Positions 1-12,071 of a DNA stretch of 64,000 bases are shown one piece after another. Made by a program: the position numbers and the translations under genes. Each line of letters begins with the position of its first letter. The first letter of the stretch is position 1. The notes beneath the pieces are model-generated. The model did no database searches. It was given only the letters and a program-made list of their open reading frames with translations, and had not been told where the DNA came from. This stretch comes from Polyodon spathula (Eukaryota; Chordata; Actinopteri; Acipenseriformes; Polyodontidae). The stretch is from NCBI RefSeq assembly GCF_017654505.1, contig NC_054548.1, positions 32,625,774 to 32,689,773 on the forward strand, in the 5' to 3' direction.

Positions 1-82
1 CCAGTGCTCCCACAGTTCAGCTAACCAACTTCCCTTCCTACTACGATTGCATTGTAAACAGCAGCAGCCACCAGCAACTACC

Positions 83-280
83 ATGGACATTGCCATCCAG
101 CACCCCCGGTTCAGAAGAGCACTTGGATCCTTCTATCCAAGCCGACTCTTTGATCAGTTTTTTGGTGAGGGCCTCTTTGACTACAACCTTTTTCCTTTCA
201 CCACCTCGACCATCAGCCCTTACTACAGACAGTCCCTCGCTCGCAATTACCTAGAATCGACCAACTCTGGAACCTCTGAG
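83..280 (+). CDS. cryaa: alpha-A crystallin, exon 1 (residues 1-66)
   Basis: First coding exon of alpha-A crystallin, the small heat-shock protein that acts as an ATP-independent chaperone and structural protein of the lens. The ATG at 83 has a strong start context (accATGg) and opens with MDIAIQHP. The alpha-crystallin N-terminal hallmarks [16 protein letters not shown] and [11 protein letters not shown] follow. The exon ends in GAG directly before a GTAAAC donor at 281, in phase 0. It encodes 66 residues against 63 in the human exon as I recall it, the extra residues lying just before the splice site (around [12 protein letters not shown]). The 82 bases upstream look like 5' UTR; no TATA box is visible and the promoter is probably off the left edge. 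The open frame continues past the donor to 382, but that is read-through into the intron. The three exons together give 176 residues. Confidence 0.97.
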
Positions 281-774
281 GTAAACTATTTATTTATTTG
301 GTATGTATTGACGTATTTATGTGTTTATTATATAATAGTTAGAATTAGAAACCCCTGCCAAAACAGTATCAGCAGGGTGTAGTACCTCCAATAACAGACG
401 TGCAGCAGTGATTCGTTGAGACCATTCCTCAATGATACCAGCTCTAATTCTTTTAGAGGAGTTGGAGTGGAAATCTGCAGCAAAGACTGTTTTACATACT
501 GTGGGAAGTGTTGAAAACTGAATTTGGTTGTCAGGTAAGGGTACAGAATTATAGATTAACAAGTCACATTGTTGTTATTGAATCATAGGATCACTGGGAT
601 TCAACAACATAAAGTTCTGGGTCAGTTAGCTGCTTGGGACCTGATTAGTATTGAAGGGCTGAATGGTTTGCTGTTTGTATGTATGCTCTAAAACATACCA
701 TTGGAAGCATGATCTAAAAAAAAAATGCCCTGGTTAGTACTGCAATTAGTAATTCCAATCCAGTTTAAATGCAT

Positions 775-1160
775 TGTATTGATATTGTGCCTTTATTAGC
801 ACAGTATATCAAAGTGCTTTGCATGTTGGTTAAAAACAGAAAGCATACAATGTCAAGACATATTAAAAATTACAAAATAACAATATATAGTAATAATAAT
901 AAAAAATCATATCAATACATAATATAAATAAAACAACTGAAGAAAACTTAATTAGAATGATAAAAACATACAAAAATAAGCAAATAAACTAGATAAAAAA
1001 CAATAATATATGTAAGTCAGGTTAAAAAGGCTAAACTATAAAAGCAGCAAGTCTTTAATCTTCAATAAAAAAATATTGACCGAAGCAGCATATCTAATAG
1101 AAAAGGGCAATGAGTTCCACAATCTGGGGGCATCATAATGAAATGCCTTTTTTTCCCTCC
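775..1160 (-). mobile_element. LINE 3'-end relic (L2-like)
   Basis: On the minus strand, a short stretch near 1160-1036 reads APRLWNSLPFSIRYA followed by an F-x-x-K-x-K-x-L pattern. This is the conserved C-terminal tail of L2/Rex-type LINE ORF2 proteins. Below it (1030-775) is AT-rich 3' UTR-like sequence with a degenerate version of the 'agcactttgatatact' tail often seen in these LINEs. Only the 3' end is present; the element is 5'-truncated and dead. Confidence 0.6.
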
Positions 1161-1284
1161 CCTTTTCAATTTTCCCTTTGTAGTTTTCAATTTTGGTAGC
1201 CACACATTGACTATACTGAAAAAACGACTGGAAAAAATACATGTGACCTATAAATTCTTCTTGCCATCCTACAAGACTCTAAAT

Positions 1285-1625
1285 CAGGGCTTCTCAAACT
1301 CGGTCCTGGGGACTCCCTGTGGCTGCTGGTTTTCATTCCAACCGAACTCTCAGTTACTGAACTAGGCTCTGAATTGAACTGATCATTTGCTTAATTAGAC
1401 ATTTTTACTTGTTTTCAGCTCTTGGACAGTTGCAGATTTCAAGTTACTTATGAAATGTTATACCGAATTTGAAATATGCAACTGTTCGAGATGAAAACAA
1501 GTAAAAAGGTCTAATTTAAGGAAATGATCCGTTCAATTAAGGGTCTAGTTAATTAATTGAGAGCTCAGTTGGAATTAAAACCAGCAGACACAGGGGGTCC
1601 CCAGGATCGAGTTTGAGAAGCCCTG
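1285..1625. mobile_element. hAT-type MITE with 8-bp target duplication
   Basis: A 341-bp palindromic element. The left end CAGGGCTTCTCAAACTCGGT is the inverted match of the right end (...GAGTTTGAGAAGCCCTG). The inverted similarity extends through the whole element, so it could fold into a long hairpin. It is flanked by CTCTAAAT (1277-1284) and CTCTGAAT (1626-1633), an 8-bp duplication with one mismatch, as expected for hAT transposons. No coding capacity. Confidence 0.85.
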
Positions 1626-1698
1626 CTCTGAATGAACTTAGTTCAGAATACCTAGAGCCCCTTGTTTTTCGCAAATACGAAATAACACAAAATGTAAC

Positions 1699-2195
1699 TG
1701 TGATGGGGTGCCCACCCCTTGTGTGTATTTTATTTATTTGTTGAATTATGTATGTATTTATTGTATTATTGTTGTTATTGTTATATATTATGTTTGTTTA
1801 TATGCGAGCAGACGAAACCCGTCCACTGGTTGATACCACTTTGTTTGGATCGGCAGGGAGGGGGTTAAATCCCTCCCTGCCAAAACGGGAGAATGTGGAT
1901 GGAGCCTTAATTATGTAATTGTTAATTATTGGTTAATTTGGCTCCAGCCACAAACTATAACAGCGAGGAGAAATCCTTGGTCGGACAGAGAGAGTTGTGA
2001 GGAGAGTATTGTTATTTAAATCTCTTTTGTTTGGTCAACGTGCCCTTTTCTTGTGTGAAGTCTTTTGTTTGAATGTTTACTTTTGTTTATTTAATAACAC
2101 ATTCAACCCTGTGTTATTTTTTGTTATTGTTTTGTACTTTTTCCTGGTCCGTGACATCATCACCCACACGCACCTGTCAAGCTCACCTGATCACA
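1699..2195. mobile_element. solo LTR (497 bp) with 5-bp TSD GTAAC
   Basis: Begins TGTGATGGGGTG and ends ...CTGATCACA, the TG...CA termini of an LTR. It is flanked on both sides by GTAAC (1694-1698 and 2196-2200), a perfect 5-bp target duplication. No internal region is present, so it is a product of LTR-LTR recombination. The TG-first orientation is shared by both strands, so strand is not assigned. Confidence 0.85.
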
Positions 2196-2200
2196 GTAAC

Positions 2201-3225
2201 ATTTAAAACTAAATAAAATGACATACAAATATAAAAAGAAATAACATGAAAAATCATTATAATACAAACATAGTGACATTTTTAAATTGTGAGGTTTACG
2301 TAGAAAATACGTTAAATAAATACTTGCAATCGTAGTTGTCGAGGCTCAGTCGTTACCAATAGTGAAAAATTTTCGAAGCAATAAGCTACTTGAAGCAATT
2401 GTTTCAAAATTGGTGCACTGATTCAAAGAAATTGGGGGTTCGTGCTCAACAGTGACATCTGGCGGCGGGTGGGAGTGTGGTAATTCATACAAGCAAATCA
2501 GAAACCAAGCAAAGCGCTAGCAACTTCTAGGTTTTCCGTGAATCTTGTGTTTCATTTCAGCTAGGGAGAACCAATCACAGGTGTCAGCAATATTTCACGA
2601 AGGCAACTTCATTTTGTTTGCTTCATCAAAGCTGAAAGGAACCGCGGTAATACGCTGGCACTGATAATGATTCAAGTGTCATTGCTTTTCTGGTCCGAAG
2701 ATACTTTAATGCCGGGTTTATACTGCACGATTTTTGCTGATCGTCGACAAGATGAGGAGATGGCGACTAATTTCTTAAAATCTGGGGCAAAATGAGGTTG
2801 TCGGGGACAAAATGTTCGATAAGTGGGAGAGGGTCTACGATGCCCTGTTAATGGCTTCTGCGATCTCCTGATGCTCTTATGACGTCCCGACAAATTTCTA
2901 ACATGTCAGAAAACTTTAGTCCCTGACAAAGCAGTTCGTGAAGTGTGTGAGGGGCTATGGGACAATTTCTTGACGAATGCTGCCAGCAGCCAATAGGACA
3001 AGCTAGCAACAATAGCGACGAAGAGAAAGGTTGTGCCCTTCTTTGACAGGAAATGTCACTTATCATGATTGCTCAGTGAAGGTAGCTGGTTAAATAATTT
3101 TTATAACTTGTTAACGCCAAAGCAGATACTGCGTGTGGTAGTGTGTGCTGTCCTGGCAATCAATTTCTACAGTCACTTGTATTCGATATCCCTTTCAAAC
3201 CCTTTTCAAAAACTATCTAAGACGT
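2201..3225. other. cryaa intron 1, no gene recognised
   Basis: No exon-like sequence was seen. The part from about 2708 begins gggtttatactgcacga, a start often seen in fish Harbinger/hAT-type MITEs, but I could not find the matching inverted end. The short open frames here overlap on the minus strand and match no family I know. Confidence 0.4.
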
Positions 3226-3229
3226 AGCT

Positions 3230-3874
3230 TTACAGTAAACTAATGTGATTCATCTGCATCTCCATCCATTTGCGTTGCTTTCCACCTGATGATGTAGATA
3301 TCCTTCTGTCTGGTGTTGATTGCTGAAGTGTGATGCTGGCTCCAGGGATCAGTTTATTTTGCCTGCCCAACGCATCAACACACACAACAATTGCGATGCT
3401 GGCTCTGGGGATCAACCCCGTGCGGTCTCCCCAACGCATCAGCATGACAATCGTCTGGATTGACTAGGGTACATCTCTGGGGTCTTTAAGTGGGCACCTT
3501 CCGTCCTCTGTGTTTCGTCGACTAGCCCACGACACCTCAAGAGGGCTCAACAGTGATTCTGGCGTCCCAGCATCACCCCCCTCCATCCCCCACTCAGCTC
3601 AGCCGAGCTTACTTACCCATACATCAGCGTTGCTTTCTTTCTATTGTGCTTGAGATCCCCATCCAGAATCTTTCCATCTCAACCACAGCCAGTTGCTGCT
3701 CCTTTCTACTGCTTCAGATAAGTTCTTCACTGTGCAACGCAACTCTTGGCCACTGAACCTGACATCTCTGAGGAACCAGGTTGAAGAGTGTGCCACAAAT
3801 CCTCGACAACCCACCTCCAGTGGGTAAACAAGGACTCTCCATCCTCGCTGTAGGTATTTCATTGTTTCACACAC
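3230..3874 (-). mobile_element. LINE ORF relic
   Basis: On the minus strand, 3874-3641 contains the motif GCRGFV followed by AVERSSNWLWLRWKD. I recognise this as a C-terminal segment found in many fish LINE-type ORFs. Downstream, at 3445-3230, two degenerate copies of a roughly 60-base unit sit side by side (around 'gatgctggctc...gggatca...cccaacgcatca'). The frame is broken and no RT core is visible, so the exact clade is uncertain. Confidence 0.5.
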
Positions 3875-4195
3875 ACATGCACATTGATAGGGTATATGGA
3901 TATGATAATATGAGAAAAAAAACCATTGTTAAAGATCATAATTTAACAATGAAATATGGACGAATCAGTGAGAAAATGTGTTTATTTTTTTATTGCATTA
4001 CAATACAATTGATATACCTGTTGCTTTGATCGCAAATTGCCATCCCATGTCTCCCAAGTATAACAATCTATAAACATGTGATACTGCTGCATATAAATTC
4101 GAGAAAGTTTTAATGAATGTCGCCTATTGTCAAACTATTTAAAACACAACACATAACTTTCCAATTACATTTACGCTGTTTTACATCTTTTATTA

Positions 4196-4265
<70 letters not shown>
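4196..4265. repeat. (AT)n microsatellite
   Basis: About 70 bp of pure TA/AT dinucleotide repeat in cryaa intron 1. The short Ile-Tyr open frames across it are artefacts. The sequence from 4266 to 5323 around it shows no recognised element or exon. Confidence 0.95.
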
Positions 4266-4266
<1 letters not shown>

Positions 4267-5321
4267 CAGGGTGACACAGCAATGCCTTAATACTTGTTTT
4301 TGGGTGTACGTTGGTTCAGACGGTAATATAGCTGTCATTAAACACCAGACGGAGACGCAAGATTGTTTCAACAGTGGTTTTCATCGTCATCCAAACGAAC
4401 AGGTATCGTCATCCTATCACTGGTGCGATGTTATGCATATGGGATAGGACAAGCAAAAAGCGTGATGACGTGGGAATTTAGGTTCAGATGAGACTTTGAC
4501 CTTTGCTTCAAAACCCTTTGCTTTGATAGGTCCGACACGGATTTGAACCTTCTGGTCCCTTTCTGCCATCTCTAGTTACCATAGACACGGTCTGAACGGA
4601 AACAGAAGCTCTGACTTCAACTTGCGCAGATGTATAATTAGGAGTGAGTAGTTTGGGAATTCAAGTTGTGATGGAAGAGAAGAGAATTTTGTTTCTAAAA
4701 TGCCAAAACAGCACATCACAATTAAACAACACTGCAAAGAATTTGAACATGAGGGGATGTATGCAGCTGACAGACAAAATAATGATGTGCAGATTCTGCA
4801 GCTCTCAGCTGGAATGGGAGTTGAAAGATACTGTCTAAGCATTTATTGTTCTTGGGGAAAATATGTCTTGTTTGCTTGTGCCATATTTTGCATTAGTATG
4901 CTAATTCTTTCTTTTATTTCAAGCTGGAGCAAATTCTGTTTTGGTTTTGAATGGATATGAATGAAAGTATCTGTTTTACTTGGTGTTTAAATATTGAAAC
5001 CCCTTGTTTGTTGTATACTGCTTCAGTGCAATGGGATGAAATACAAATCCTATTGTTCCGTTTTGTTAATACGTAGACTGCTGTATGCGCAATTACTACG
5101 ACAGCCCCACAATAGTGGCAGTGTAAATATATGTTTTTATTATATCTTATTGTATTTTTATAGAGGGCATTTACTGTAAATAGGCAGTTAACTAAAGAGA
5201 GTAGGGGACTGTACGCTACCGTTATTAGGTAACGAAATTATTTTTCTGTGCGAGGTCTGTGTCAATATTAAAAAAAAAAAATTATAATGTTTAATAAAAA
5301 ATGTATGTAGCTAAAACTGTG

Positions 5322-5323
<2 letters not shown>

Positions 5324-5373
<50 letters not shown>
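5324..5373. repeat. (TA)(CA)n microsatellite at Tc1 insertion site
   Basis: A short TATATA run followed by about 45 bp of CA repeat. It directly abuts the left TIR of a Tc1-like element; that element's other end is bordered by (TG)/(TA) repeat, so the transposon probably inserted into a pre-existing microsatellite. Confidence 0.9.
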
Positions 5374-5375
<2 letters not shown>

Positions 5376-5377
<2 letters not shown>

Positions 5378-6185
5378 GTGCCTATAGAAAGTCTACACCC
5401 CCTTGAACTTTTTTCACATTTTGTTGTGTTAGTGCCTCAGAGTTTCATGCATTTAAATGAGGATTTTTTTTCCACTTAGCTACACACCATACTCCACACT
5501 GTTAAGGGGAAAAAAGTTTTTATTGAGAAAAAAATATATATTAAATACGAAACTGAAAGATCATAATTGGATTAGTCTCCACCGCTCTGGTGAGGCAGCA
5601 ATTACACCCCTTTGGCAGCAATTACAGCTGTGAATCTGTTCGGATAGGTCTCTACCAACTTTGCACACCTAAATTTGGCAATATTTGACGATTCTTCTTT
5701 ACAAAACTGTTCAAGCGCTGTCAAGTTCCTTGGGGAGCATTGATGGACAGCAATCTTCAAGTTGTACCCATCCCCTGATCTGTGCCTTTCAACAATTTTG
5801 TTCCGAAGTTCTTTTGAAAGTACCTTGGTGCTCATGGTTGAGTTTGCTTTGAAATGCAACCACCCAGCAGAGGGAACCTACAGGAACTGCTGAATTTGTC
5901 CTGAAATCATGCGAATCACTGCAATTTAACACAGGTGGAGGCCACTTAACTTGGTGTTTTATTTTGAAGGCGATTGATTACACCTGAGCTAATTTAGGAT
6001 TGCTATTACAAGGGGGGGTGGACATTATTAAGATTGCTATCACAAGGGCGGTGCTATTTCAGTTTTTATTTTTAATAAATCTTCTATAAATTTCTAGAAT
6101 ATTTTTCACTTGAAATTTCTGAAAGGCTATAAGGCAACGAAAGGTGAAAAATTTGAAAAGGGGTGTAGACTTTCTATAGGCACTG
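5376..6185 (-). mobile_element. Tc1-like transposon, internally deleted (810 bp)
   Basis: Terminal inverted repeats start CAGTGCCTATAGAAAGTCTA at the left and read the reverse complement at the right. The left end is preceded by TA; the right is followed by TG then TA. On the minus strand (5859-5602) a fragment reads MSTKVLSKELRNKIVERHRS, the start of a Tc1-family transposase helix-turn-helix domain. The catalytic DDE part is missing, so it could only move with transposase supplied in trans. Confidence 0.85.
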
Positions 6186-6189
6186 TGTA

Positions 6190-6339
<150 letters not shown>

Positions 6340-6439
6340 CTTTGTTTTTAATGTGTATCTGTAATAAAACAACATTTTACAGTTGTGAAAAATAACACAG
6401 GGCTCTAAGAATATCTTTTGTCTGTCGGACAAACTTGAG

Positions 6440-8185
6440 TAGACGAAAAACATAGAAATGCCATAAAGATCCCGTAAACAGGGTTGTTACTTGCTTTCAT
6501 GGAGTAAAAGCAAAGGATATTGAATCAAGAGTGCACAGATTATTAAATCACAAAAAAGAGTCTGTGCTCATTGTATATGCTGGTACAAATGACAGGAATA
6601 GAAAATCCGAGATTCTGAAAGACTTTTAAATCATTAACAAGACAGCTGTAAAGGTTAGGGTGCAGAATTATTCTCTCAGGTCTTCTACCTGTTGTTGGTG
6701 GTGGGGATGAAGTATTCGGTAGAATTAGGGCCTTAAATACTTGGCTGGCTGGTTTGTGTGTGCAAGAAGGTCTGGGATTTATAAACAACTGGGATCGCTT
6801 TTGAAAAATAAATAGACATTATAGGAATGACGGACTGAAGCTAAATAGGTCAGGGGCAAGCAGGCTAGCTGATAATATTGAACACCACCTAGCAAGGTAT
6901 TTAAACTAGGAACTTGGGGGGGGGGGGGGAATAAAGTATCCTGCCATACCCGCTGAGTAAACAAAGAGGCGTCTGCTACAGTACCTTTGTCCAATTCCTA
7001 TTATCCGTGCTCAATCACATGCTCTTGATTGAATCAGTTTACACCTATGTTTATTTAATTAGTGATTTTATTCAGGATTACAACATTGATATTCTCTCTC
7101 TAAGTGAAATATGGTTTGGACTAAATGACAATGCTTCAATGATTGAGGCTTCTTCACTTAACTATTCTTTATTCCAGAAAGCTTGCTGTACTGGGCGGGG
7201 AGGTGGACTTGCTACTGTTGTTGGAAAGAGTTGTTGCAATTCAATTACAAAAATATTTAACTTTTAAGTATATATTCAAGAAGTTTTAGTCTTGTTTTCA
7301 TGCTGCACTTAGCATTGAGATGGCCCTTGTCAGAGTTGTGAATGATCTGCTGATAAGCTCTGACTCTGGCTTTCCATCAGTTTAATTTTTCCAGATCTAA
7401 GTGCTGCCTTTGATACTGTAGAACTTTCCATCCTACTGAATCATCTTGAAAGCACAGTAGGACTGTCTGGCCTAGTCCTATCCTGGATCAACTCTTATAT
7501 TTCTGATAGGTTACAGTTTGTCCATATTGGGGAGCTAAAATCGGCATTATCAGAAGTTTCATTACATATGCTACCATTGGATGACATTATCTGCAGACAT
7601 GGAGTGAACTTCCATTGCTATGCTGATGATACCCAGCTATATTTGTCCCTAAAGCCAGGAATTTCTTCTGCCTGGATGTTATTAGCTACTTGCCTTACAG
7701 ACATCAAGCATTGGATGTCACAGAATTTTCTAATGTTGAATTCAGATAAAACTGAGGTTATGCTAGTGGGAACACAGAACCAACTAAAAGGAAATGTGGG
7801 ATTACATGAGCTCCACCCTTGCAGTCTCTCATAAAAACTTATAAAAACTAGAAATGAAGAGTTTAGGAGGTCATCTTTGATCCTGATCTCTCATTTGAGA
7901 CTGTATTAGGGAAGTTACTGAAGTATCTTTTTACCATTGGAGAAATATAACCAAACTTAGACCAATTATTTCCATATTTGATGCAGAGAGCCTTTGTTTA
8001 ATCTAGAATTGATTATTGTAATACACTTTTTTCTGCTTTCCCAAAAAATGTGGTATCCTGCTTGTAGCTTTTTCAGAATACAGCTGCTAGAATGCTAACT
8101 AAAACCAGAAAAAATTAACATATTATCCTATTTTGGCCTCTTTACAGTGGCTCCCTGTGCAGCACAGAACAGATTTTAAGATTTT
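6440..8185 (+). mobile_element. L2-like LINE, 5' portion (ORF1 esterase, EN, partial RT)
   Basis: A decayed L2-like non-LTR retrotransposon. At 6480-6910 the + strand, with frameshifts, resembles the SGNH/GDSL-type esterase ORF1 of L2/CR1 LINEs: an AGTND block, LSGLLPV-like residues, then LKLNRSGA. At 7007-7267 is an endonuclease N-terminus (DILSLSEIWFG, TGRGGGLA). From 7390 to 7830 is reverse transcriptase, including YADDTQLYLSLKP with the catalytic ADD and KTEVMLVGT. At 8130-8185 is LQWLPVQHRTDFKI-like sequence, where a CR1 element interrupts the frame. The element resumes at 12072. Frameshifts and stops make it inactive. Confidence 0.8.
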
Positions 8186-11100
8186 AGAACATAAGAACAT
8201 GAGAACATAAGAAAGTTTACAAATGAGAGGAGACCATTCGGCCCATCTTGCTCGTTTGGTTGTTAGAAGCTTATTGATCCCAGAATCTCATCAAGCAGCT
8301 TCTTGAAGGATCCCAGGGTGTCAGCTTCAACAACATTACTGGGGAGTTGATTCCAGACCCTCACGATTCTCTGTGTAAAAAAGTGCCTCCTATTTTCTGT
8401 TCTGTATGCCCCTTTGTCTAATCTCCATTTGTGACCCCTGGTAGAAAAAGTAGAAAAAGTCACTTGGGTCGACATTGTCAATACCTTTTAGAATTTTGAA
8501 TGCTTGAATTAGGTCGTCGCGTAGTCTTCTTTGTTCAAGACAGAATAGATTCTTCTAGCCTGTCTGCATATGACATGCCTTTTAAACCCGGAATAATTCT
8601 GGTCGCTCTTCTTTGCACTCTTTCTAGAACAGCAATATCCTTTTTGTGGCGAGGTGACCAGAACTGAACACAATATTCAAGATGAGGTCTTACTAATGCA
8701 TTGTACAGTTTTAACATTACTTCCCTTGATTTAAATTCAACACTTTTCACAATGTATCCGAGCATCTTGTTAGCCTTTTTTATAGCTTAGTCTTTTTATA
8801 GGTCTTTTTCATAGCGTCCTTTAATTTCAGTATCTCCCATATGATAGTATAACGCACATTTTTATTTCCTCCGTGCAGTACCTTTACTGTATTAAATGTC
8901 ATTTGCCATGTGTCTGCCCAGTTCTGAATCTTGTCTAGATCATTTTGAATGACCTTTGCTGCTGCAACAGTGTTTGCCACTCCTCCTACTTTTGTGTCGT
9001 CTGCAAATTTAACAAGTTTGCTTACTATACCAGAATCTAAATCATTAATGTAGATTAGGAATAGCAGAGGACCTAATACTGTGGTACTCCACTGGTTACC
9101 TCACTCCATTCTGAGGTTTCTCCTCTAATCAGTACTTTCTGTTTTCTACATGTTAACCACTCCTTAATCCATGTACATGTATTTCCTTGAATCCCTACTG
9201 TGTTCAGTTTGAGAATTAATCTTTTATGCGGGACTTTGTCAAAAGCTTTCTGGAAATCTAAACAAACCGTGTCATATGCTTTGCAATTATCCATTATTGA
9301 TGTTGCATCCACAAAAAAATCGAGCAGGTTAGTTAGACACTATCTCCCTTTCCTAAAACCATGTTGTCTGTCTCCCAGGATACTGTTACCATATAGGTAA
9401 TTTTCCATTTTGTATCTTATTATATTTTCCATAAGTTTGCATATAATAGAAGTCACGCTTTTTGGTCTGTAGTTACCTATTTCAGTTTTGTTTCCCTTTT
9501 TGTGGATCGGTATTACGTTTGCAATTTTCCAGTCTGTCGGTACAACCCCTGTGTCAAGAAACTGTTGCATGATGTTGGTTAGCGGTTTGTAAATAACTTC
9601 TTTCATTTCTTTGAGTACTATTGGGAGGACCTCATCCAGCCCAGGGGATTTGTTTTTAAGAGCTTCTAGTCCCTTTAACACTTCTGTCTTGGTTATGCTA
9701 GAGTTATTTAAAACTGGATAGGAACTGGATGACATGTGGGGCAAAGTTTTTTTTTCTTCATCTATGATTTTGCCATTTGTATCTCTTAGACATTTAATCT
9801 CCTCTTTGAATGTTTTCTTGCTGCTGTAATATTGGAAAAACATTTTGGAATTGGTTTTAGTCCCCTTAGCAATGTTCATTTCTATTTCTCTCTTGGCCTT
9901 TCTAACTTCCTTTTTGACTTGCGTTTGCAGTTCTGTGTAGTCTTTCTGTGTACTTTGTTTTTGGTCTCTTTTAAACGGCCTGTAAAGTGCCTTTTTTCGC
10001 TGAATATTTTTTTTAGTTGATCTTGTAGCAGGGGGAGATCTGTGCTGACTCTGCTGGCGTGTTCACAGTGCTGCAGGAAGAGGGCGGCAGTCGTCCAACA
10101 ACCGCCTGTGAGTCATAGCAGTGACACGGGGAGGTGGGAAAGTGGGTGTGTGGACTTTCCCCCTCTCTGAATGGCTGAGAGGCGAGTCTTGGGGAGATTG
10201 TTAGCCCTATAAGTTAACGCTCTGCTGTTTCCTCAGGTCTGCCCTTGTAGACGTGCCAAGAGTGCGGAAGCGCTGGTCCGGGACCGAGAACCAGTCGGGA
10301 GAGAAAAGGAAACAAAACATTTCACAGCGAGACAGTGAGGGCGGGGAACCCTTGGGCAGACCCCGGAAAAAAATAACTAAGCAGGCTAGTTAGCCGGCAG
10401 TGTAGGTCGGTGATCCAGGTCGCATGGATAGCGATGACCAGGATATAGCTGTCAAGTGCAGCACCTTTTCTTTGTAGTTTTGTTACTGTTTTATTTTCCC
10501 TGTTTCTTTGTGCCTTCTGTTTTGAATTATTGTTTCGAAGCACCTGCAAGTGCGTCGGTGTTGTGTACCATCGTTTGGTATTCCTGTGGTTCTGTTTACC
10601 ATCGTTGGTAAGCAGACCATGGACCAACAGCGCCCTCTGCGGGCTAAAAGAAAAAGAGCACCCCAAAATAAAACTGGACACCTGTGCGGTGTTGCCAAGT
10701 CCATCTGTCTGTCTCCTGTGTCAGTGAATTACCCACCACCCTTCCACAGATCTATTAAATCATTTTGACAATTTAGTTTTACATTTAGATTTCTCTACTT
10801 TAGGGATGTAATTGTTTTGTGCCTCTAGTATTACATTTGTGAAGAACAGCCATCCTTTTTGTGGATGTTTTCTCTATTTTACTCTAATCTACTTCTGTTA
10901 GTCTTTGTTTCATACCTTCATAGTTTGCTTTTCTAAAATTGTAAGCCTTAGCTTTAATCATTACTTCTGGGGTTTTAAAAACCACTTCAAATGAGACCAT
11001 GTCGTAGTCTGAGTTTGCTAGTTATTCGTTATTTGAGTTCTTTGTTATTTGAAAAGATTAAATCAAGGCATGCCTCTCCTCTAATCAGTGCCTTGCCAAA

Positions 11101-12071
11101 TTATGTTAGGAAGCAGTCATTTGTCATTTCCACCATTTCAATTTCGTCCGTCTTGCTACCCATCGGGTTTTTCCATTTTATATGTGGGAAGTTGAAATCC
11201 CCCATTAGTATGGCTTCTCCTTTGCTACATGCATTTCTAATGTCATTGTATAACAGATTATTGTGCTCACCGTCTGAATCTGGCGGTCTATAGCATGCTC
11301 CTATTATTATGCCCTTTGAATTTTTGTCCGTTATTCTGACCCATATTGATTCGGCTTTATTTTCTTTGTCCAGGTTTAACACCTGGGCTATAAGACTGTT
11401 TCTCATGTACAGCAGTACCCCCCCACCTCTTCTGTCCTGCCTGTCTTTTCTATACAGTGTATACCTACAAATATTGTATTTGTCCCGATCACTCTCAGAC
11501 AATCAGATTTCTGTAACACCTATCACATCATAGTTACTTGTTAGTGCAGTAGCTTCAAGTTCTAAAATTTTATTTCTGATACTTCTAGCATTTTGATAAA
11601 TACATTTAATGGTTGTCTTACCTGAGTTCTTGTCCTTGTTTTGATGCGGTCTCCCTTCTGTTTTTTTGTTGATTTCTCTCCCTTTCTTTTCTAGTTTAAA
11701 TGCTTCTGAACCTGCTCGAGGATCTTTTCTCCAAGTAGATTGGTCCCCTTTTTATTAATGTGCAGTCTGTCCCGTCTATACAGATAGTTCTCGTTGTAGA
11801 ATGTGGTCCAATGATCAAGATAGGTGAAGCCTTCCTGTGTGCACCACGTCTTCAGCCATGCTTTTAGATTAATTATTTCCAGCTGTCCGTATGGTCCTTT
11901 GCAAGGTGCTGGCAGTATCCCAGAAAATACCACAGTTTTGGTCTTGTCTTTTAATTTCCTTCCTAGCTCTCTGAATTTGTTTTGCAGGGATTTTGGTCTG
12001 TCTCTTCCAATGTTGTTTGTACCGATGTGGATCACTACTACCATTTCATCTTCTGTTCCTGTTCAGGCTTC
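8186..12071 (-). mobile_element. CR1-clade LINE, 5'-truncated, inserted in the L2-like LINE
   Basis: Minus-strand CR1-type LINE. Reading down from 12071: the C-terminal part of an ORF1 SGNH esterase (12044-11691; HIGTNNIGRD, DRLHINKKGT); an AP endonuclease (11502-10754; KDRQDRRGGGVLLY, MGDFNFPHIKW); then, after a solo LTR, reverse transcriptase (9879-8900; SPGLDEVLP, CLDFQKAFDKVPHKR, SGVPQ, FADDTK near 8995); and the C-terminal domain (8765-8263; [12 protein letters not shown]). The 3' end at 8186 carries the tail repeat aacataagaacat. Several frameshifts break ORF2. Flanking ATTTT at 8181-8185 and 12072-12076 looks like the target duplication. Confidence 0.88.
10024..10748. mobile_element. 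solo LTR (725 bp), TSD GATCT, same family as gypsy copy B
   Basis: Starts TGTAGCAGGGGG and ends CCCTTCCACA, giving imperfect inverted termini. It is flanked by GATCT (10019-10023 and 10749-10753), a perfect 5-bp duplication. It sits inside the CR1 ORF2 between endonuclease and RT. Its first 150 bases align with the LTR of the gypsy copy at 21980-22661 (shared 'ctgtgctgactct', 'ggcggca', 'gatccgcctgt'-like blocks), and the other end matches too (tgtggaaggg...caggtg). A possible poly(A) signal aataaa lies near 10668, which suggests + orientation. Confidence 0.9.

Noticed and set aside
47..382. 111-codon open frame spanning cryaa exon 1
   Set aside because: It starts upstream of the conserved cryaa ATG and reads through the GTAAAC donor into intron 1. 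The real exon is 83-280.
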